A stretch of 64,000 nt of DNA from Aplectana chamaeleonis (Eukaryota; Nematoda; Chromadorea; Rhabditida; Cosmocercidae), in NCBI GenBank assembly GCA_029168955.1, contig JAPDOI010000195.1:930001-994000 (forward strand), in the 5' to 3' direction. Shown in pieces: positions 1 through 11,455 of the stretch (position 1 is its first letter; each line of letters opens with the position of its first letter). The notes under the pieces were generated by a model. It searched no databases. It saw only the letters and a program-made list of their open reading frames with translations, and was not told the origin of the DNA. A program made the translations under genes and the position numbers.

Positions 1-802
1 CTTCTATCCCAACGGGGTCGATAAAATGGTACAAGACTTGTCTGGGAGGATAAGAACACCGGCTTGAACATCGGCCGGCCCACGCAAGCAAACGCGCATT
101 GAAAATCCTCTACGAATCTGAATGGAATTCGAATATGTGGCGCATCCCCAGAGGGATTGATCAACGCCGACAACTTCATCCCTCAAGCTTTCATCAGAAA
201 ACGGCCTTTTCGCATCTACGATAGTGAAAAACGTGCGAGGAGCGGGCAAATGAAGTGCACAAAATGACAGCTCTTGGTTACGCTGGTTTTTCTGTGCTGC
301 TACGCAATTATCACACCTACCCGGGGTTCCCCCCCCTCAGAAGTCAGGAAGGTTGCTGCCGCACGAAAAAATGGGCGTGGCCCAAGGGTGACCAGGTGAA
401 AACGCGAAATGCCGGACCGGACATATTGCCAGTGCGGTATGATACCATGGCATTGTGGTGAGCGCGGAGCGCTCACCAGATTTGGCTTTGATTCGCCATC
501 GCGCAACCCCCTGATCTCAGTATCAGGGTCCAGAGCAAACGTAGGAAGACCGTTCTTTTTGCATTTAATACACTTTAGGAGGCTGAATAACTATTCAAAA
601 ATTGGTCCGGAATGGTTACCTGAGATTCGAGAAAAATTGTCAAAACCACGTCATTTTGGTCGAAAAAAAGGTTCATCTCTTTTTTTTTCAGTTGGCGTAC
701 ACGATCTTGTTGGAACACTTAGCGTTGAGCTAGAAAGCTCATTTTGGCCAGAAAGTTGGTTATGATTGCACCTAGCTCCTGTCAAAATTTGAAGTTGGTA
801 GC
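1..802. other. No supported gene
   Basis: Short open frames occur on both strands, but none has splice-site context, domain motifs or coding-like composition that I recognise. The stretch is probably intergenic or old repeat. Confidence 0.4.
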
Positions 803-1036
803 TCAATTTTTGTGGAACCTCAACGAAGAATCCAATACTAGGCCGAGCAGCTTAGGGAAACGTGCGGCAGGCAGACGAGCGTCTTCCCAATTCACAACGG
901 GGTAAGCGCAGTGTTCCTTAGGGTCAGTGGAGAAAACTGATACAGATGATTTAGCGGCAGAGACAGTGAGCATCATATATCGAGAAAGCTCTTCAGAACG
1001 ATGAGGTAGGTATTGATCTTGCGTGCAGCTAACCAT
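803..1036 (-). mobile_element. Fragment of CR1/Jockey-type reverse transcriptase
   Basis: On the - strand the translation carries S-S-V-S-V followed by T-D-P-K-E-H and R-L-P-A-A-R-F-P-K-L-L-G-L-V-L-D. This is the segment just after the RT catalytic core in the two large copies elsewhere in the window. Only about 75 residues remain, with no endonuclease, no active site and no 3' tail, so it is a dead relic. Confidence 0.75.
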
Positions 1037-1039
1037 TGA

Positions 1040-2465
1040 TGCTAAAATGTTTGCCAGATTCTCCTCTTTGTAACAATACCCTTTGCTCTCAGTTTAATGC
1101 TAGTTTTGATCAACTAGGTTCGTTTGAATGAACCTTGTCACGGCTAAATATTTACACCCGCTCTAACTTTGTTTATTTACATTAAATTTCTAAAATGGGT
1201 ACATCCAGAATAGACAACTTTCATCATCTTCCATTTCCTTTGGTTTCAATCCTTTTCTCCTCCCTGGTCTGTAATAAAATACATTTTTTATTAATATTGA
1301 GTGCGCGTCCATTCCCGTGTGCGTTGTGTAGCTGCGTACTGACACCGTATCACACGGCAAGCCGATTTTTTAAGGGATAGCGGCATTCTAGGAGGCGAAA
1401 ACTCGGGTTTTCTACTCCCTAAGAATCACATGAATCCTAACATTGTTCCACAACACAAAATAGTTCTGATTTCCACATCAGAACAATCAAACACAGATTA
1501 ACTAATCCTTTATAGGTTCATGAAAACATTCGACAGGAAACATTAATTATTGCAATAGTAGTAGTTCTGTTGTTGGTAATTGTTCAATTGTTTTGTATTG
1601 AAAAATGTTTTATCTTTTGTAATGACTTACCGTCTTACTAACAAATTTTCCTCATGGGGTTGTTTTGAAGTTCAGAAATTACACTACCCTTTTTGTGACC
1701 ATATTCGGGATTTTCTCTATTCAGTGCTTTTTTTATATTCTTGTTTATCAAAATCAGGAAGTCAAGATCATGGCTGTCCAACTATTCGGAAAACAGCCGA
1801 TTTCGATTTCCCATAAGGGGGTGCCTAAAAATTAGCGAACTAAGGGGGGTGCATATTCAGAATCGCCACGCCGGGACGTGTGCCCAGCCCTGATCGGAAT
1901 GTTCTCCTCCTAACATTTGCTTACAAGTTTCGTGGTCCGGGTGCAGCTGCACTTTAACACCATATCTGAACCTTTGTTTGATAAAAAAGTTTGGTCTGCA
2001 ATAGAAACCATGACTGTGAAAGATTTTCAGTAAGCTCGTTTTTCTAGTGCTGCGCGCATTCACATTTTTGGTAAGGTAATCATCGTTTGAATTAGTCCGG
2101 TATCATGCCTAACGTTACTGCTAAGCAATGTCAATTTTTCATCTCAACATCCACATCTGTAATTTATCTTGGGCCCAACAATCAGTTGCTGACGAGATGG
2201 AACCCTAGAAAATAAGAAACGGTGGGCCAGCAAGCAATTCAAAAGAACACAGCTTTTCAAGTGAAGGGATTCAAGTAAGAAAAACACTGAAATGCGCTCT
2301 AAATACCTAAGAATACAATGTAGATGATAAAAACCCTCACTTTCAAAACAAAAACACTCCCCGTGGCTGATCTCAGTCTGAAATACCACTTAGGTGCGAC
2401 GCTGGCGCACGATGATATCATAACGCTCTCCACGGCGAATGGGGTTACGGTAACACAGAATCCCG
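1040..2465. other. AT-rich stretch without recognisable features
   Basis: I see no coding exon, terminal inverted repeat or tandem array here. Short frames are chance openings in AT-rich DNA. Confidence 0.4.
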
Positions 2466-2499
2466 GTTGCTAAAAAACGTTTTGTCAGAAATAGTCAGG

Positions 2500-2716
2500 A
2501 GTATTCTTTTCGCAGCTCGCAATGCGTGCGTGGAACTGTTCGCAGTGTGCTCGCAGTGCGACAAGACTATGAAAGCCCTCTGCGAGAATTTTGTCGTCGG
2601 GCGCTCGCACGGCGAGTTGCGTCCTCGCAGTGCGGCAAGAACTATGAAAGCCCCCCCCCCTACCAAATGGACGCACGACAGCTCGCATGCGAGGACGCTG
2701 CGAGCACGTAGCTACA
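2500..2716. repeat. GC-rich repeat with two imperfect direct units
   Basis: Two near-identical units share a core reading CTCGCAGTGCG, then CAAGA and CTATGAAAGCCC, at about 2550 and 2624. They are separated by GC-rich sequence and followed by a C homopolymer. This looks like MITE-derived sequence, related in style to the other GC-rich CGCAG-containing elements in the window. Confidence 0.45.
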
Positions 2717-2717
2717 A

Positions 2718-2849
2718 GGCCTCTGAATAGTCGGGCGGCAAAAGTCGCGCCACCACGATGAACGGTAGAGGGTGGCTAGGAAGCTTCGTGTCTGCCCCTT
2801 ATTCCTCATCGTTGAGGCGCGACTTTTGCCGCCGGACTATGCAGAGGCC
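2718..2849. repeat. Short fold-back MITE (132 bp)
   Basis: The left arm begins GGCCTCTGAATAGTC and continues with GGCGGCAAAAGTCGCGCC. The right arm is its near-perfect reverse complement and ends GACTATGCAGAGGCC. The loop between arms is about 50 bp. There is no coding capacity. Confidence 0.7.
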
Positions 2850-2857
2850 AATATGCT

Positions 2858-3162
2858 TATAGCCTACAGCAATGTTAGTAGGACCTGGTGAGGTTGTGGA
2901 CTCGTGGTAACATATTGTAGTTTGTTAGTGGTATCACTCATTTTTCCGGAACAGTTTTGATAGATCGGTGAGTCGGTGTTTTCACCGATGTGACTACATC
3001 TGTGGAAGCAATGAAAACATGTGAAAATATGAGCGTGGAATCACAAACTCACCAGCCAATCTCAGTTATTTCGAAGAAATGAGTGATAACACAATCAGGC
3101 TACAATATGTTAAGAAGAATCCGCAACCTCACCAGGTCCTACTTCCATTGCTGTAGTCTATA
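2858..3162. repeat. MITE with about 40-bp inverted termini
   Basis: The left terminus AGCCTACAGCAATGTTAG and the following GGACCTGGTGAGGTTG recur inverted at the right end as CAACCTCACCAGGTCC and CCATTGCTGTAGTCTA. Inner parts also pair (ACTCATTTTTCC region against AAATGAGTGATAAC). It is a non-autonomous DNA transposon of unknown superfamily. Confidence 0.65.
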
Positions 3163-3275
3163 TACGTGTCGCAACTCGTAGAACTCTAGATGCAACCTGA
3201 ACGCGCCCTCGTTCGGCCTTGCCAACAACTAAAAATCGTCGAAAAATATTGAAGCATACAATAAAGATATGGTAC

Positions 3276-3432
3276 CCACTTCTTCGGTCTTGGCGAGGGA
3301 GATCTTGACCTGGAACTGGAGCGATTCCTGTCCCTGTTTCGGCGGCCGTCATCCGAGTCGTCCTCGTCGCCTCGTCGTTTTCTTGAAACTCGAGATGATG
3401 TGCCCATACAGCTTCTAAAATCCGCAAGTTTT
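3276..3432 (-). CDS. Candidate exon encoding an RS-rich (SR-like) segment
   Basis: On the - strand a TTTTCAG acceptor is followed by an open frame that turns strongly charged and repetitive: S-R-K-R-R-G-D-E-D-D-S-D-D-G-R-R, then R-S-S-S-R-S-R-S-P-S-P-R-P-K-K, ending at a GTGGGT or GTACC donor. Alternating Arg-Ser/Pro of this kind is typical of SR-related splicing factors, and chance frames rarely give it. I found no convincing partner exons, so the gene is unnamed; it could be a processed or orphan fragment. Confidence 0.4.
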
Positions 3433-5150
3433 CTGAAAACAAGTAGATAATAACCCAAAACGTGCAAGTTTCTACACATTTTTTCAAAATTAACTAAATG
3501 GTCTATGAACGAAATTGTTTTCGAACGAAATTCCTTCAAAAGCAGAAAAATTTCGGACAGCTAATACTCTACAGCACCTTGCCTTAAAGAATCTTTAGCA
3601 CAAGTAACCTCGCAAGATTTAAAATTAGGATTCTATGATTCTATTTGCTATATAGGTGAATATGACAAGCCTGGAATAAAATTGAACAGCACATACTCAG
3701 AACGTCGGAGGGCCGCGTCCCCGTGCCCACCACTCAGCGAGCCGGGCCCCCCCTCCGCGCCTGGCGCCCAACAGGTCCCCGCCCCAGCCCCATGACTCAT
3801 AACGGGCGCGACGCCCGGACATCCAAGCAAAGGGGCGCGGGGCCTGGCAGAACATCTCCACGTTGTCATCGCTTAAATGATTGGTTCCTTGTATAACGAT
3901 CTCCGGGAACCATCCCTCCACACCCCTGGGCGGATGCTATACCCCTCTCCAAAATTTTCCAAACCCCATGGTGGGTGTCCCCTACAAGTCTAATCGATAG
4001 ACTGGGGAACTTACTTCCTGCCACCGCGCGAAGTGCGCGATGATGTAGTACTTACTCGAGGCTGCCTGCAGTGAACTTATGATAAAATTGTGCTCCGTAT
4101 GTGGCACGGGTTTGATTCTAGCGTTTAACGTGTAATACGGTTGCCTGAGCGAACATGTTTTCCTCTGTTTTCGAATTTTCCCTGCAGAGCTAACGAAATT
4201 TGGTGCGCCCCGCCTCAGCCTCATGATTCGCGGCAGCCTCCGCCTGGCGCGGTGGGTGCTGCGTCAGGGAAAGAGAGTCAGCGCTGAGACGGAGTGCGGC
4301 CAGCAGCTCGGCTGCCGAACGAGCCCGCCGCCGGCAGCTGGTCGACGTTATGGGTGCAAACGATTCTTCAGAGAGTTTGGTGGATGATTTCGTAAATGGT
4401 GTGACTTTCACGTGAGGGGCTGACATCAGTTGCTCTCATCGATTGGTCAACGTAGTTACCGGCAACTCACATCATTTCTCAAAAAAAAATCTCGAACAAT
4501 TTTGAGGCTGAGCTCCACAAAGTTCTGCAAAAGGGTGTCGCTTTTTGAACACCATTTGTTATTGCAAAAGAGCGAAAATAAAACTCCAAAAGTTCCAAGC
4601 GAGTGCGACCTTGACGACTTGGGACGACGACTTTGCTACAACTTTATGTAGATAGGTTGAATAGCTCTTGCTCATCTGCATTTCGTAGTTTTGATCCCAA
4701 GGGATGCTCGTGATACTCTTTGCTAGTTACGAGTTTACCGCGTTTCCTGGCAAGTATTTTAGATAAGTTCTCTACTTATAGTACGACTTGAGAAAAAATT
4801 CTTTTTTCGTAACTCGAAGATTAAAATATTCGACTTGATCCATGCATTTAATCAGTGATACGGTCGTTTTGATTGAGTAAGGTGACCATACCTTATTTGA
4901 GCACTCATTCATTCCATGAACCTAAAACTTATATCGTTAATGGAAGCTAGGCCTCCGCAGTAGAAAATTAAGCACTCCGATTGTATGTAAATTAGTACTC
5001 AGGTTTATAGTAAAAATTATATAATATTAGGTACGAATTGTTTGCCTATTATCTCAAACAGCTAGCAACTCTGTGGCCCTTTACTGAAAAATACTTAGAG
5101 ATTTAATTGTTTGAATCTTCTTTGAATATACAGTTTTTATGCTTATTTAT
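3433..5150. other. Unresolved region with GC-rich patches
   Basis: Two GC-rich patches (about 3,700-3,890 and 4,200-4,340) give open frames on the - strand, but their translations are low-complexity Arg/Gly or Ala/Arg and lack convincing splice sites. A TACTCAGAAC motif near 3,694 matches the ends of the fold-back element at about 8.1 kb, so part of this may be a repeat. The rest is AT-rich. Confidence 0.35.
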
Positions 5151-5159
5151 TTAATGAAA

Positions 5160-5914
5160 TATATAATTAGAGGGAAAATCAAGAAAAGGAGAATAAAATA
5201 AAATAATGGGGACAAAAAGAAAAAAGACCGAGCAGGAAAGAGAGGAAGAAGAGAGAAAAGAAGAAGAGGATGAAGAAGAAAGTTGAAGGAAGAGAAGAAA
5301 AAGCGAAAAAGATGATTATGGAGAACAACAAACAAAATCAGAAAGAAAAGGAAGGAAAATATGAATAGGTTGAAGGAAAGGAGAAGTAGCGGAAAAGAAG
5401 ATGTTGAAGAAAATGAATAAGAACAAGAAAGCCAAGGGAAAATATAGAGAAAAGAAGGAAGAGAAAAGGAAAGATGAAGGAGAAGTGATTCAAGAAATTG
5501 ATGACGGTGTTACAACAAAAAGTGGGTCAAAATAAAAAAAGTCTAGTATTTAGGTGTAAATACAAACCAGTAAACATGGTAAATGGTGATCGCGTTCTAC
5601 TTCACTGGATTGACACAAGATAAGAACACAAAAAACATTCAAGTTCAACCAAAGTTTCACGACACGTAACTGTCTACTTAAATCCCTCTTCTTGTCCTTA
5701 AATCTTATACAGCATTCTGCTTCCTTTCAATTCTTGTTTTTCTTTTTTTCCTGTAATCAATTTCCTTCTCATTATTCTTCTCTTCTTCTTCCTTACTTCT
5801 TTTTTTCCTTTCTTTTAACCTTCCTTTCTTACTTACTTACTTACTTACTTTCTATCATTCTTTCTTTCTTTCTACCATTTTCCTTTCTTTCTTTCTATCA
5901 TTCTTTCTTTCTTG

Positions 5915-5945
<31 letters not shown>

Positions 5946-7050
5946 TTCTTTCTTTCTTTCTCTCTTGCTTCCTTGCTTCCTTCCTTGCTTCCTTCCTTCC
6001 TTGCTTCCTTCCTTCCTTCCTTCCTTGCTTCCTTCCTTCCTTCCTTCTTTCACTTCCTTCCTTCCTTCTTTCCTTCATCCCATCCATCCTTCCTCCCATC
6101 CTTCCTTCCATCATTCATTCCTAGTGTTCTTTTCTTCACTTTCATCTTCTTCTTTTCTCTTTCTGCTCTGCTACGTCAGAAGTCTTTTTCTCCTTCGTCT
6201 TCCTCTTCTCTTACATCTTCTCTCCATATTGTTTTCTTCCATCACTTTTTTCTTTGTCTTCACCTCTTTTTTTGCTTTCTTCGTCATTTCTCTTCAATTT
6301 TTCGTTTTTCCTCTTTTCCTACTAATATTCTTTCTCTAATGCTTCTTTTTTTGCCTTCAACTTCTTCATCATGTCTGATCCCTTTGCCTCTCTCTCTCTT
6401 TGATTTTCCGTCTCAAATGTTCTCTTTTTTTTGCTTTTCGACTTTTTCCTACAACTTCTTCATTTTCCCCTTTATTCCTCCGTTTTTGACTCTGGACGTT
6501 ACAGTCGTTCTCGGAGCCAAATTCCGGTCCGCTTTTGCAGACAACGTCTGCTCCATTACACAACAGAATTATGATCGTGCTGGGAGAATCAGGAAGGATA
6601 AGAACAACAGAAAAAAAGAAAGACGATGAAACGGATTAACAAAAAGAAGAAGTAGTAGAGAAAGAAGACCAGCAATAAGGAGAACGACGTAGAGGACTAG
6701 AAAAAAAGGAGAGAAAAGGAGAGGATGAGGAGTTGAAGGAAAAAAAGTGGATAAAAGATGTGTAGGAAGAGAGAAGGAGCAAAAAGGGGAATTGAGAGAT
6801 GATTGAAGCAACGATGGGGTAAATATAAAGGAAAAAGGAGGGATGGAATAAAAAAGATGAGGGTGAAATACAGTTAAGAGGAGGGAGGACAAGAGAGAAG
6901 AAGGGAATAGTGAAACTAGAAGAAGTAGAAGTTGAAGAAGATGCGTAATTCAAAAAAGAACGATGACAAGAGAAAAGGAAGAAAGAGGAAGTGACAAGGA
7001 AAACAAAAAGCAAAGCAAACAGAAGTTACCAAGTCATGTTGAAGAGAAAA
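5160..7050. repeat. Polypurine/polypyrimidine tract with strand switches
   Basis: The + strand is almost all purine from about 5,160 to 5,500, switches to almost all pyrimidine from about 5,690 to 6,480, and returns to purine from about 6,590 to 7,050. The pyrimidine core holds microsatellites: (CTTA)n near 5,830, (CTTT)n near 5,900-5,960 and (CTTC)n near 5,970-6,120. The long frames here translate to Phe/Leu/Ser or Lys/Arg/Glu low complexity and are not genes. Confidence 0.85.
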
Positions 7051-7490
7051 GAAGTGAATGGCAAGGTGTTATGGAAGTTTTATTGAACTCAAATGTTCAT
7101 TAGGTTCGTATCTTGTTTCAATAGTCGAATTCAATACTGTCCACTATTCTTTGTGCATGTTTAATAAAAAAAATGAGCTTATTAAATTTGCTCAAGCTTG
7201 TCAAAGATTGCTGGTGATGCAGTTTCTTAACAAAGCTCCGAGATGGTTTGAAAATATTTTCGAATGCACATTTTAGCATTGTGACGGATACTCGTCTTTC
7301 CTCTTCAAATTATTATTATCTTTGTTATTTCCAAGCATTTTTCAAAGTAAAGGCATTCTGTTTGTTATACCATTACCTTCAACATCCCGTCGTGTTCCAT
7401 AATTTCCGTAAATAGCATTATGATAAGTACAAATCATCTTCTTCTGCGGTTTGGTCCCCCGTTAAAGAAGGAAATGGAACGGCAATGCCT

Positions 7491-9143
7491 AGAGTACAGT
7501 TACGGAGCTTCGGGAGCGAAAAATATTTTAGCATTGGAGCACGTTTTTCTATCCGTGTCAATTTCTCGATCACTATCGCGCCATTTTTATCGATTAGAAG
7601 ATGGAAGACAGATGCATAGCAATCTGCAGAAAATGCATGCACGTGTCAAGGGAAAGATCATTTCGGAGGTAATAGGACGACAAAGGCAATTGATTTTGCC
7701 AAATGTGAATTGTCTGTGGAAATGCCATGAGGATAATGATTGCGTTGTAGCTCGTAAGAGGCCGCGATTTTCTGAGCTCTAGAACGTGGGGTAAAAATCA
7801 GATTGGAAATTTGACTTTGTGTGTACGTGACACATCTTAGGGCCCATAACTCTCCTGATTTTGGAAGAGCAGGAAAACCCCGGGTTGGTGCGAAGTTTGT
7901 TGGGTGTGAAAATGATGGCGCGGACGAGTTCCGACGCTACCGAGGAAAATCAGTTCAACCAAGAACTCTGAATACAACACTGTTAAATACTTCTCATTTA
8001 CAAAATTATCATAGTTACCGTATGTTGTGAGAAATACGGGCTTGTACTGCCACACCCTTGGTAGGTTGAAATACGCATACTCAGAACCTGGTACCGGGCG
8101 ACCCGTCGCTGCTCGTCCGGGTCGCCCGAACTCAGAACCTGGTACCGGGCGACCCGTCGCTGCTCGTCCGGGTCGCCCGAAATGGTGAATCGGGTCGCGA
8201 GAAAATTTGTGCATTTTAGATTAGTCGTCCGTACTCAGAACTTCGTTCCGGCCTTCCCGGTGCAGAAAAACTGCAATTCGGGCCACCCGGACACTCAAAA
8301 TCGGGGCCAGATCCTGTTCCAGGCGACCCGCCAACCTTTCCGGGCGACCCGCTCACCCCCCGTTTGTTACCAGCCACCCGGATGACGAAAATTGCCTTCC
8401 CGGGGCAGCGAATTTGCGTGTGACTGTACGTTACGGACGACTAATCTACAATGTACAGATTTTCTCGCGACCCGATTCACCATTTCGGGCGACCCGGACG
8501 AGCAGCGACGGGTCGCCCGGTTCCAGGTTCTGAGTAATAGAGGGGGGGAAGGGGAGGAAAACTCTGTACCCACGCCAAAATTTGGTACACGCGGAGTTTC
8601 AACCCCTTGGAGCAATTTGGAAAACGTTTGTCAAATTTTTATGAAATCCCAATTGTGGAAAATTTTGATGTGGATGCGATTTTTTTTTGACACCCCTGTC
8701 CAGTATGTACGTTTATTTAAGCCAAATACATTTTCGCTCTCCGAAGTTCCGAGGAAGTAGCCCCAAGCATTTCTCTGAAGCGTCTGCATACGTCATCATT
8801 TCGTATAAGTGTCGTATGTACTGTCGCGCTTGCCATGAGCTGGATTCGGTATTAAGTTCGCATGCGTGCGGAGGTTTCCCCGATTTTGGGCCAGGGGTTG
8901 AAACCCCGGAGGGTGAGAAACTTAGAAAGCCTGCGAGAATTTCGCCCACTCGGAGTTTCAATCTTTAGTTCAAAATCGAGGTATTTTTTTAATTCAAAGA
9001 TTTGCCAATTCAACAAAAACATTAATTATGCACGTGCAGGTCGCGGCTGGCATAGCAAAGCCTGCAACGATTAAAGGGACGGGAGAAAAACGTGCTCCAG
9101 TGCCAAAATATTTTTCGCTCCCGAAGCTCCGTAGCTGTACTCC
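7491..9143. mobile_element. Composite element bounded by about 60-bp inverted repeats
   Basis: A terminus reading GAGTACAG, then TACGGAGCTTCGGGAGCG, then AAAAATATTTT and GGAGCACGTTTTTC occurs at the left end and as a reverse complement at the right end. A partial third copy of the motif lies at about 8,725-8,757. The interior holds a complete fold-back element. It is probably a non-autonomous DNA transposon that received a second insertion. Confidence 0.5.
8078..8536. repeat. Long fold-back element with a duplicated GC-rich arm
   Basis: Both ends read TACTCAGAACCTGG (right end inverted, with one change). The left arm contains a 51-bp unit, rich in GGGCGACCCG and GGGTCGCCCG, present twice in tandem at 8,080 and 8,131. 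The right arm matches inverted, including a GTGAATCGGGTCGCGAGAAA segment. It can form a long hairpin and has no coding capacity. Confidence 0.75.
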
Positions 9144-9154
9144 AATGCCTATGT

Positions 9155-10298
9155 ATGTACCTAATTTGCAGTGCAACGATGAAATTTTGAAAACTGCATT
9201 CCTGACTCAAATAAATAGTATGTAGAATAAAAAGCACACAACTGGATGCCCTAATCTTGTGTTTTAATAGGAGGAAAATAGCTAGGTGGCTGTCGGCCTC
9301 CTCTGTATGTAGATGGCCGCGGTACAATCCTTCCGGCAGTATCCTTGAAACCGTACCTTAAACCGCCGGATTTCAATTAAGGAAACGCATTTTTAAACCA
9401 TAGTGTCTGGATAACCATGGCAGAAGAGCATTTATTTTTGAACCAGTTGAAGTTTGATGGGAAATCTGAAATAATTTCTCTAATTTCACCTCGGACAATC
9501 CCGGGTAAAGTGAGATTTTCAAATGCTCAACAATTTTATTACAAAATGGGCATCGCACGATTGCTACCACGGGTCTCAATTAAAAGCCCAAAAAACTAGT
9601 GTTGAAAAGAGGAATATCTTTTCGGGGGGTTTTGATAGTTACTGTATTTGGGAGACCTGTCTCTTGAACAGCTTTTTTCAAAAATGATTCTTCTTTTTCC
9701 CAATAAAACTTTGAGTTTCCTCTGTTTATCGCGACAAAACGTTTTTCTCACAACCAAGTAGAGAAAACAAGACATTGACTACGATGAAATTCAAAAACAA
9801 CAAAGAGCGTGTAAGCTCGAAGTTCTTCTTTATACTTACTGCTTTATTTACTATCCGTTTTGTGATTCTCTTCTAATATGTGTTTCCCTTCTAAATCCCT
9901 CCATAACTCATCACGTGTCATTTCACCACTATACAATTCCAGCTATCGTGAGAGCCTCCCCCTGTACGGTATGACGAAATAGAGCCGCCGTCGCCCGCAG
10001 CTGGCAGCCTTCCACTCTGTCTGCGAAGAGACACGAGACGACGAGGGTGCCAGCCGCGCTCGATACCGTTTCGCAGCAGCCGCCGCTCGGTCGGGTGGTA
10101 AGTGCCCCGTAATCAGTTGCCTGCTGCTTGATGCATTTCCTCCTCCTCCTCCTCTTCTTGTCATTATTATTATTGTGTTCAAGACTTGTGGCGGAATTCG
10201 TGTATTTTGCTTCCTAAATGGCGTTCCATGTAGAGTTTGGTCTCAATCTTCAGACTTCTTATTATTAAAGGCTCGTAAGTTCCTGAACAATTTACCGA
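9155..10298. other. No supported gene; one GC-rich patch
   Basis: Most of this is AT-rich and featureless. A GC-rich patch at about 9,945-10,110 ends in GGTAAGT, resembling a 5' splice site, and has an Arg/Ser/Pro-rich frame. A stop immediately follows the only good acceptor, so I do not call an exon. Confidence 0.35.
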
Positions 10299-11455
10299 CC
10301 CTTTGAGTAAAGCCATTGATGGTAGGACTTCGGCGTATTTTGGCTACCGTAATCCGGCAATCGCTTCAGGACCCAAAGCCCGATTTCCCTCTACATCGGG
10401 ACCGTTTCGAAGCTTCATTCAGTTCAATTGTGAGCGTTTCCGGTACGATTGCGTTCTGGAGCGTACTAGGTCATCCATGCAGAGGCTGATCACATCAGAA
10501 CTAGTCAGCGCAGCGATTTTTTTACTTTCAAGCCTAATGTCCTCGAACTCTAGGTGTGATAGCTTAGAAAGGGGCACTCAAACTGAAAATCTTACGTTGT
10601 GTTCATTATTGACTTCATAGGCCTCCTGACTCTCCTGATTTTTCAAGGGGAGGAAAACCCCGGCCTGGTGAGAACCTAGCGGAGTGTGAAAAACCGCTGT
10701 GTACTCATAGCTATCGTTCGTTTCAGAAGTTTATGCGATGATCTACTTCACAAATTTTTCTTGGGTGGAGCCATAAATGGGATCCTCGTGGAAATGAGAA
10801 TTCCCTCGATTTCTATTTTCGGGGAGAAATTTTCCAAGGGAATTTTTTTCAGTGCCTGCTCTACTCCTAAGGCGCACGGAAAAATTTCTACAAAATCAAC
10901 TAGAAGTATTCAAACTACGGAGGGTCACTGTGAATCACACTGTTTAGGTGTGATTCACATGCCCTTGCCAATTTATTCTTCTGCCTCTACTGCCTGATTT
11001 CATTCATTCGGCAAGGAAAACCCTCGGCTCCTAATTTGGAAAATCAAGCATTCGTGGGAAAGCAAGGAAATGCTTATTGCTTGCTTATGCTTATTTCATT
11101 CTGAAATATCGAAAAGTTGCATTCAAATAAATCGAAGAGCGCTGTAGTGTTGACTGCGGCTTAGAAAAATTGATTAAAGCTTCTCCAAGGAGTATTAGAA
11201 TGGCAAAGCCCTTCATCTCAAAACTCTCCCAGCCCAGTTCAGAATGCTGTTCATATTCTCCGAGGAACTTCTCCGAAAACCTGCTCCAGTGGTGATGGAG
11301 GGGTTAGAAAAGCTAATCGACATAACCAAAGGTGGTGAAAGAAACAGCCAATCTAAAAGGCGGAGGGAAATCGGGCTCTGCGTCCTGAAGCGATTGCCGG
11401 ATTACGGTAGCCAAAATACGCCGAAGTCCTACCATCAATGGCTTTACCCTTTAAG
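10299..11455. mobile_element. DNA transposon relic with about 90-bp terminal inverted repeats
   Basis: The left terminus (GTAAAGCCATTGATGG, then TAGGACTTCGGCGTATTTTG and onward) is repeated inverted at the right end, ending CAATGGCTTTACCC. The roughly 970-bp interior has no transposase motif. The outer flanks read CCTTTGAG and CCTTTAAG, so the target duplication is unclear. Confidence 0.7.

Noticed and set aside
5692..6629. Two + strand open frames of about 215 residues
   Set aside because: They translate the polypyrimidine tract into Phe/Leu/Ser/Pro low complexity and have no motif or splice context.
8080..8181. CRISPR-like repeats
   Set aside because: Only two tandem 51-bp units without spacers, inside a eukaryotic fold-back element.
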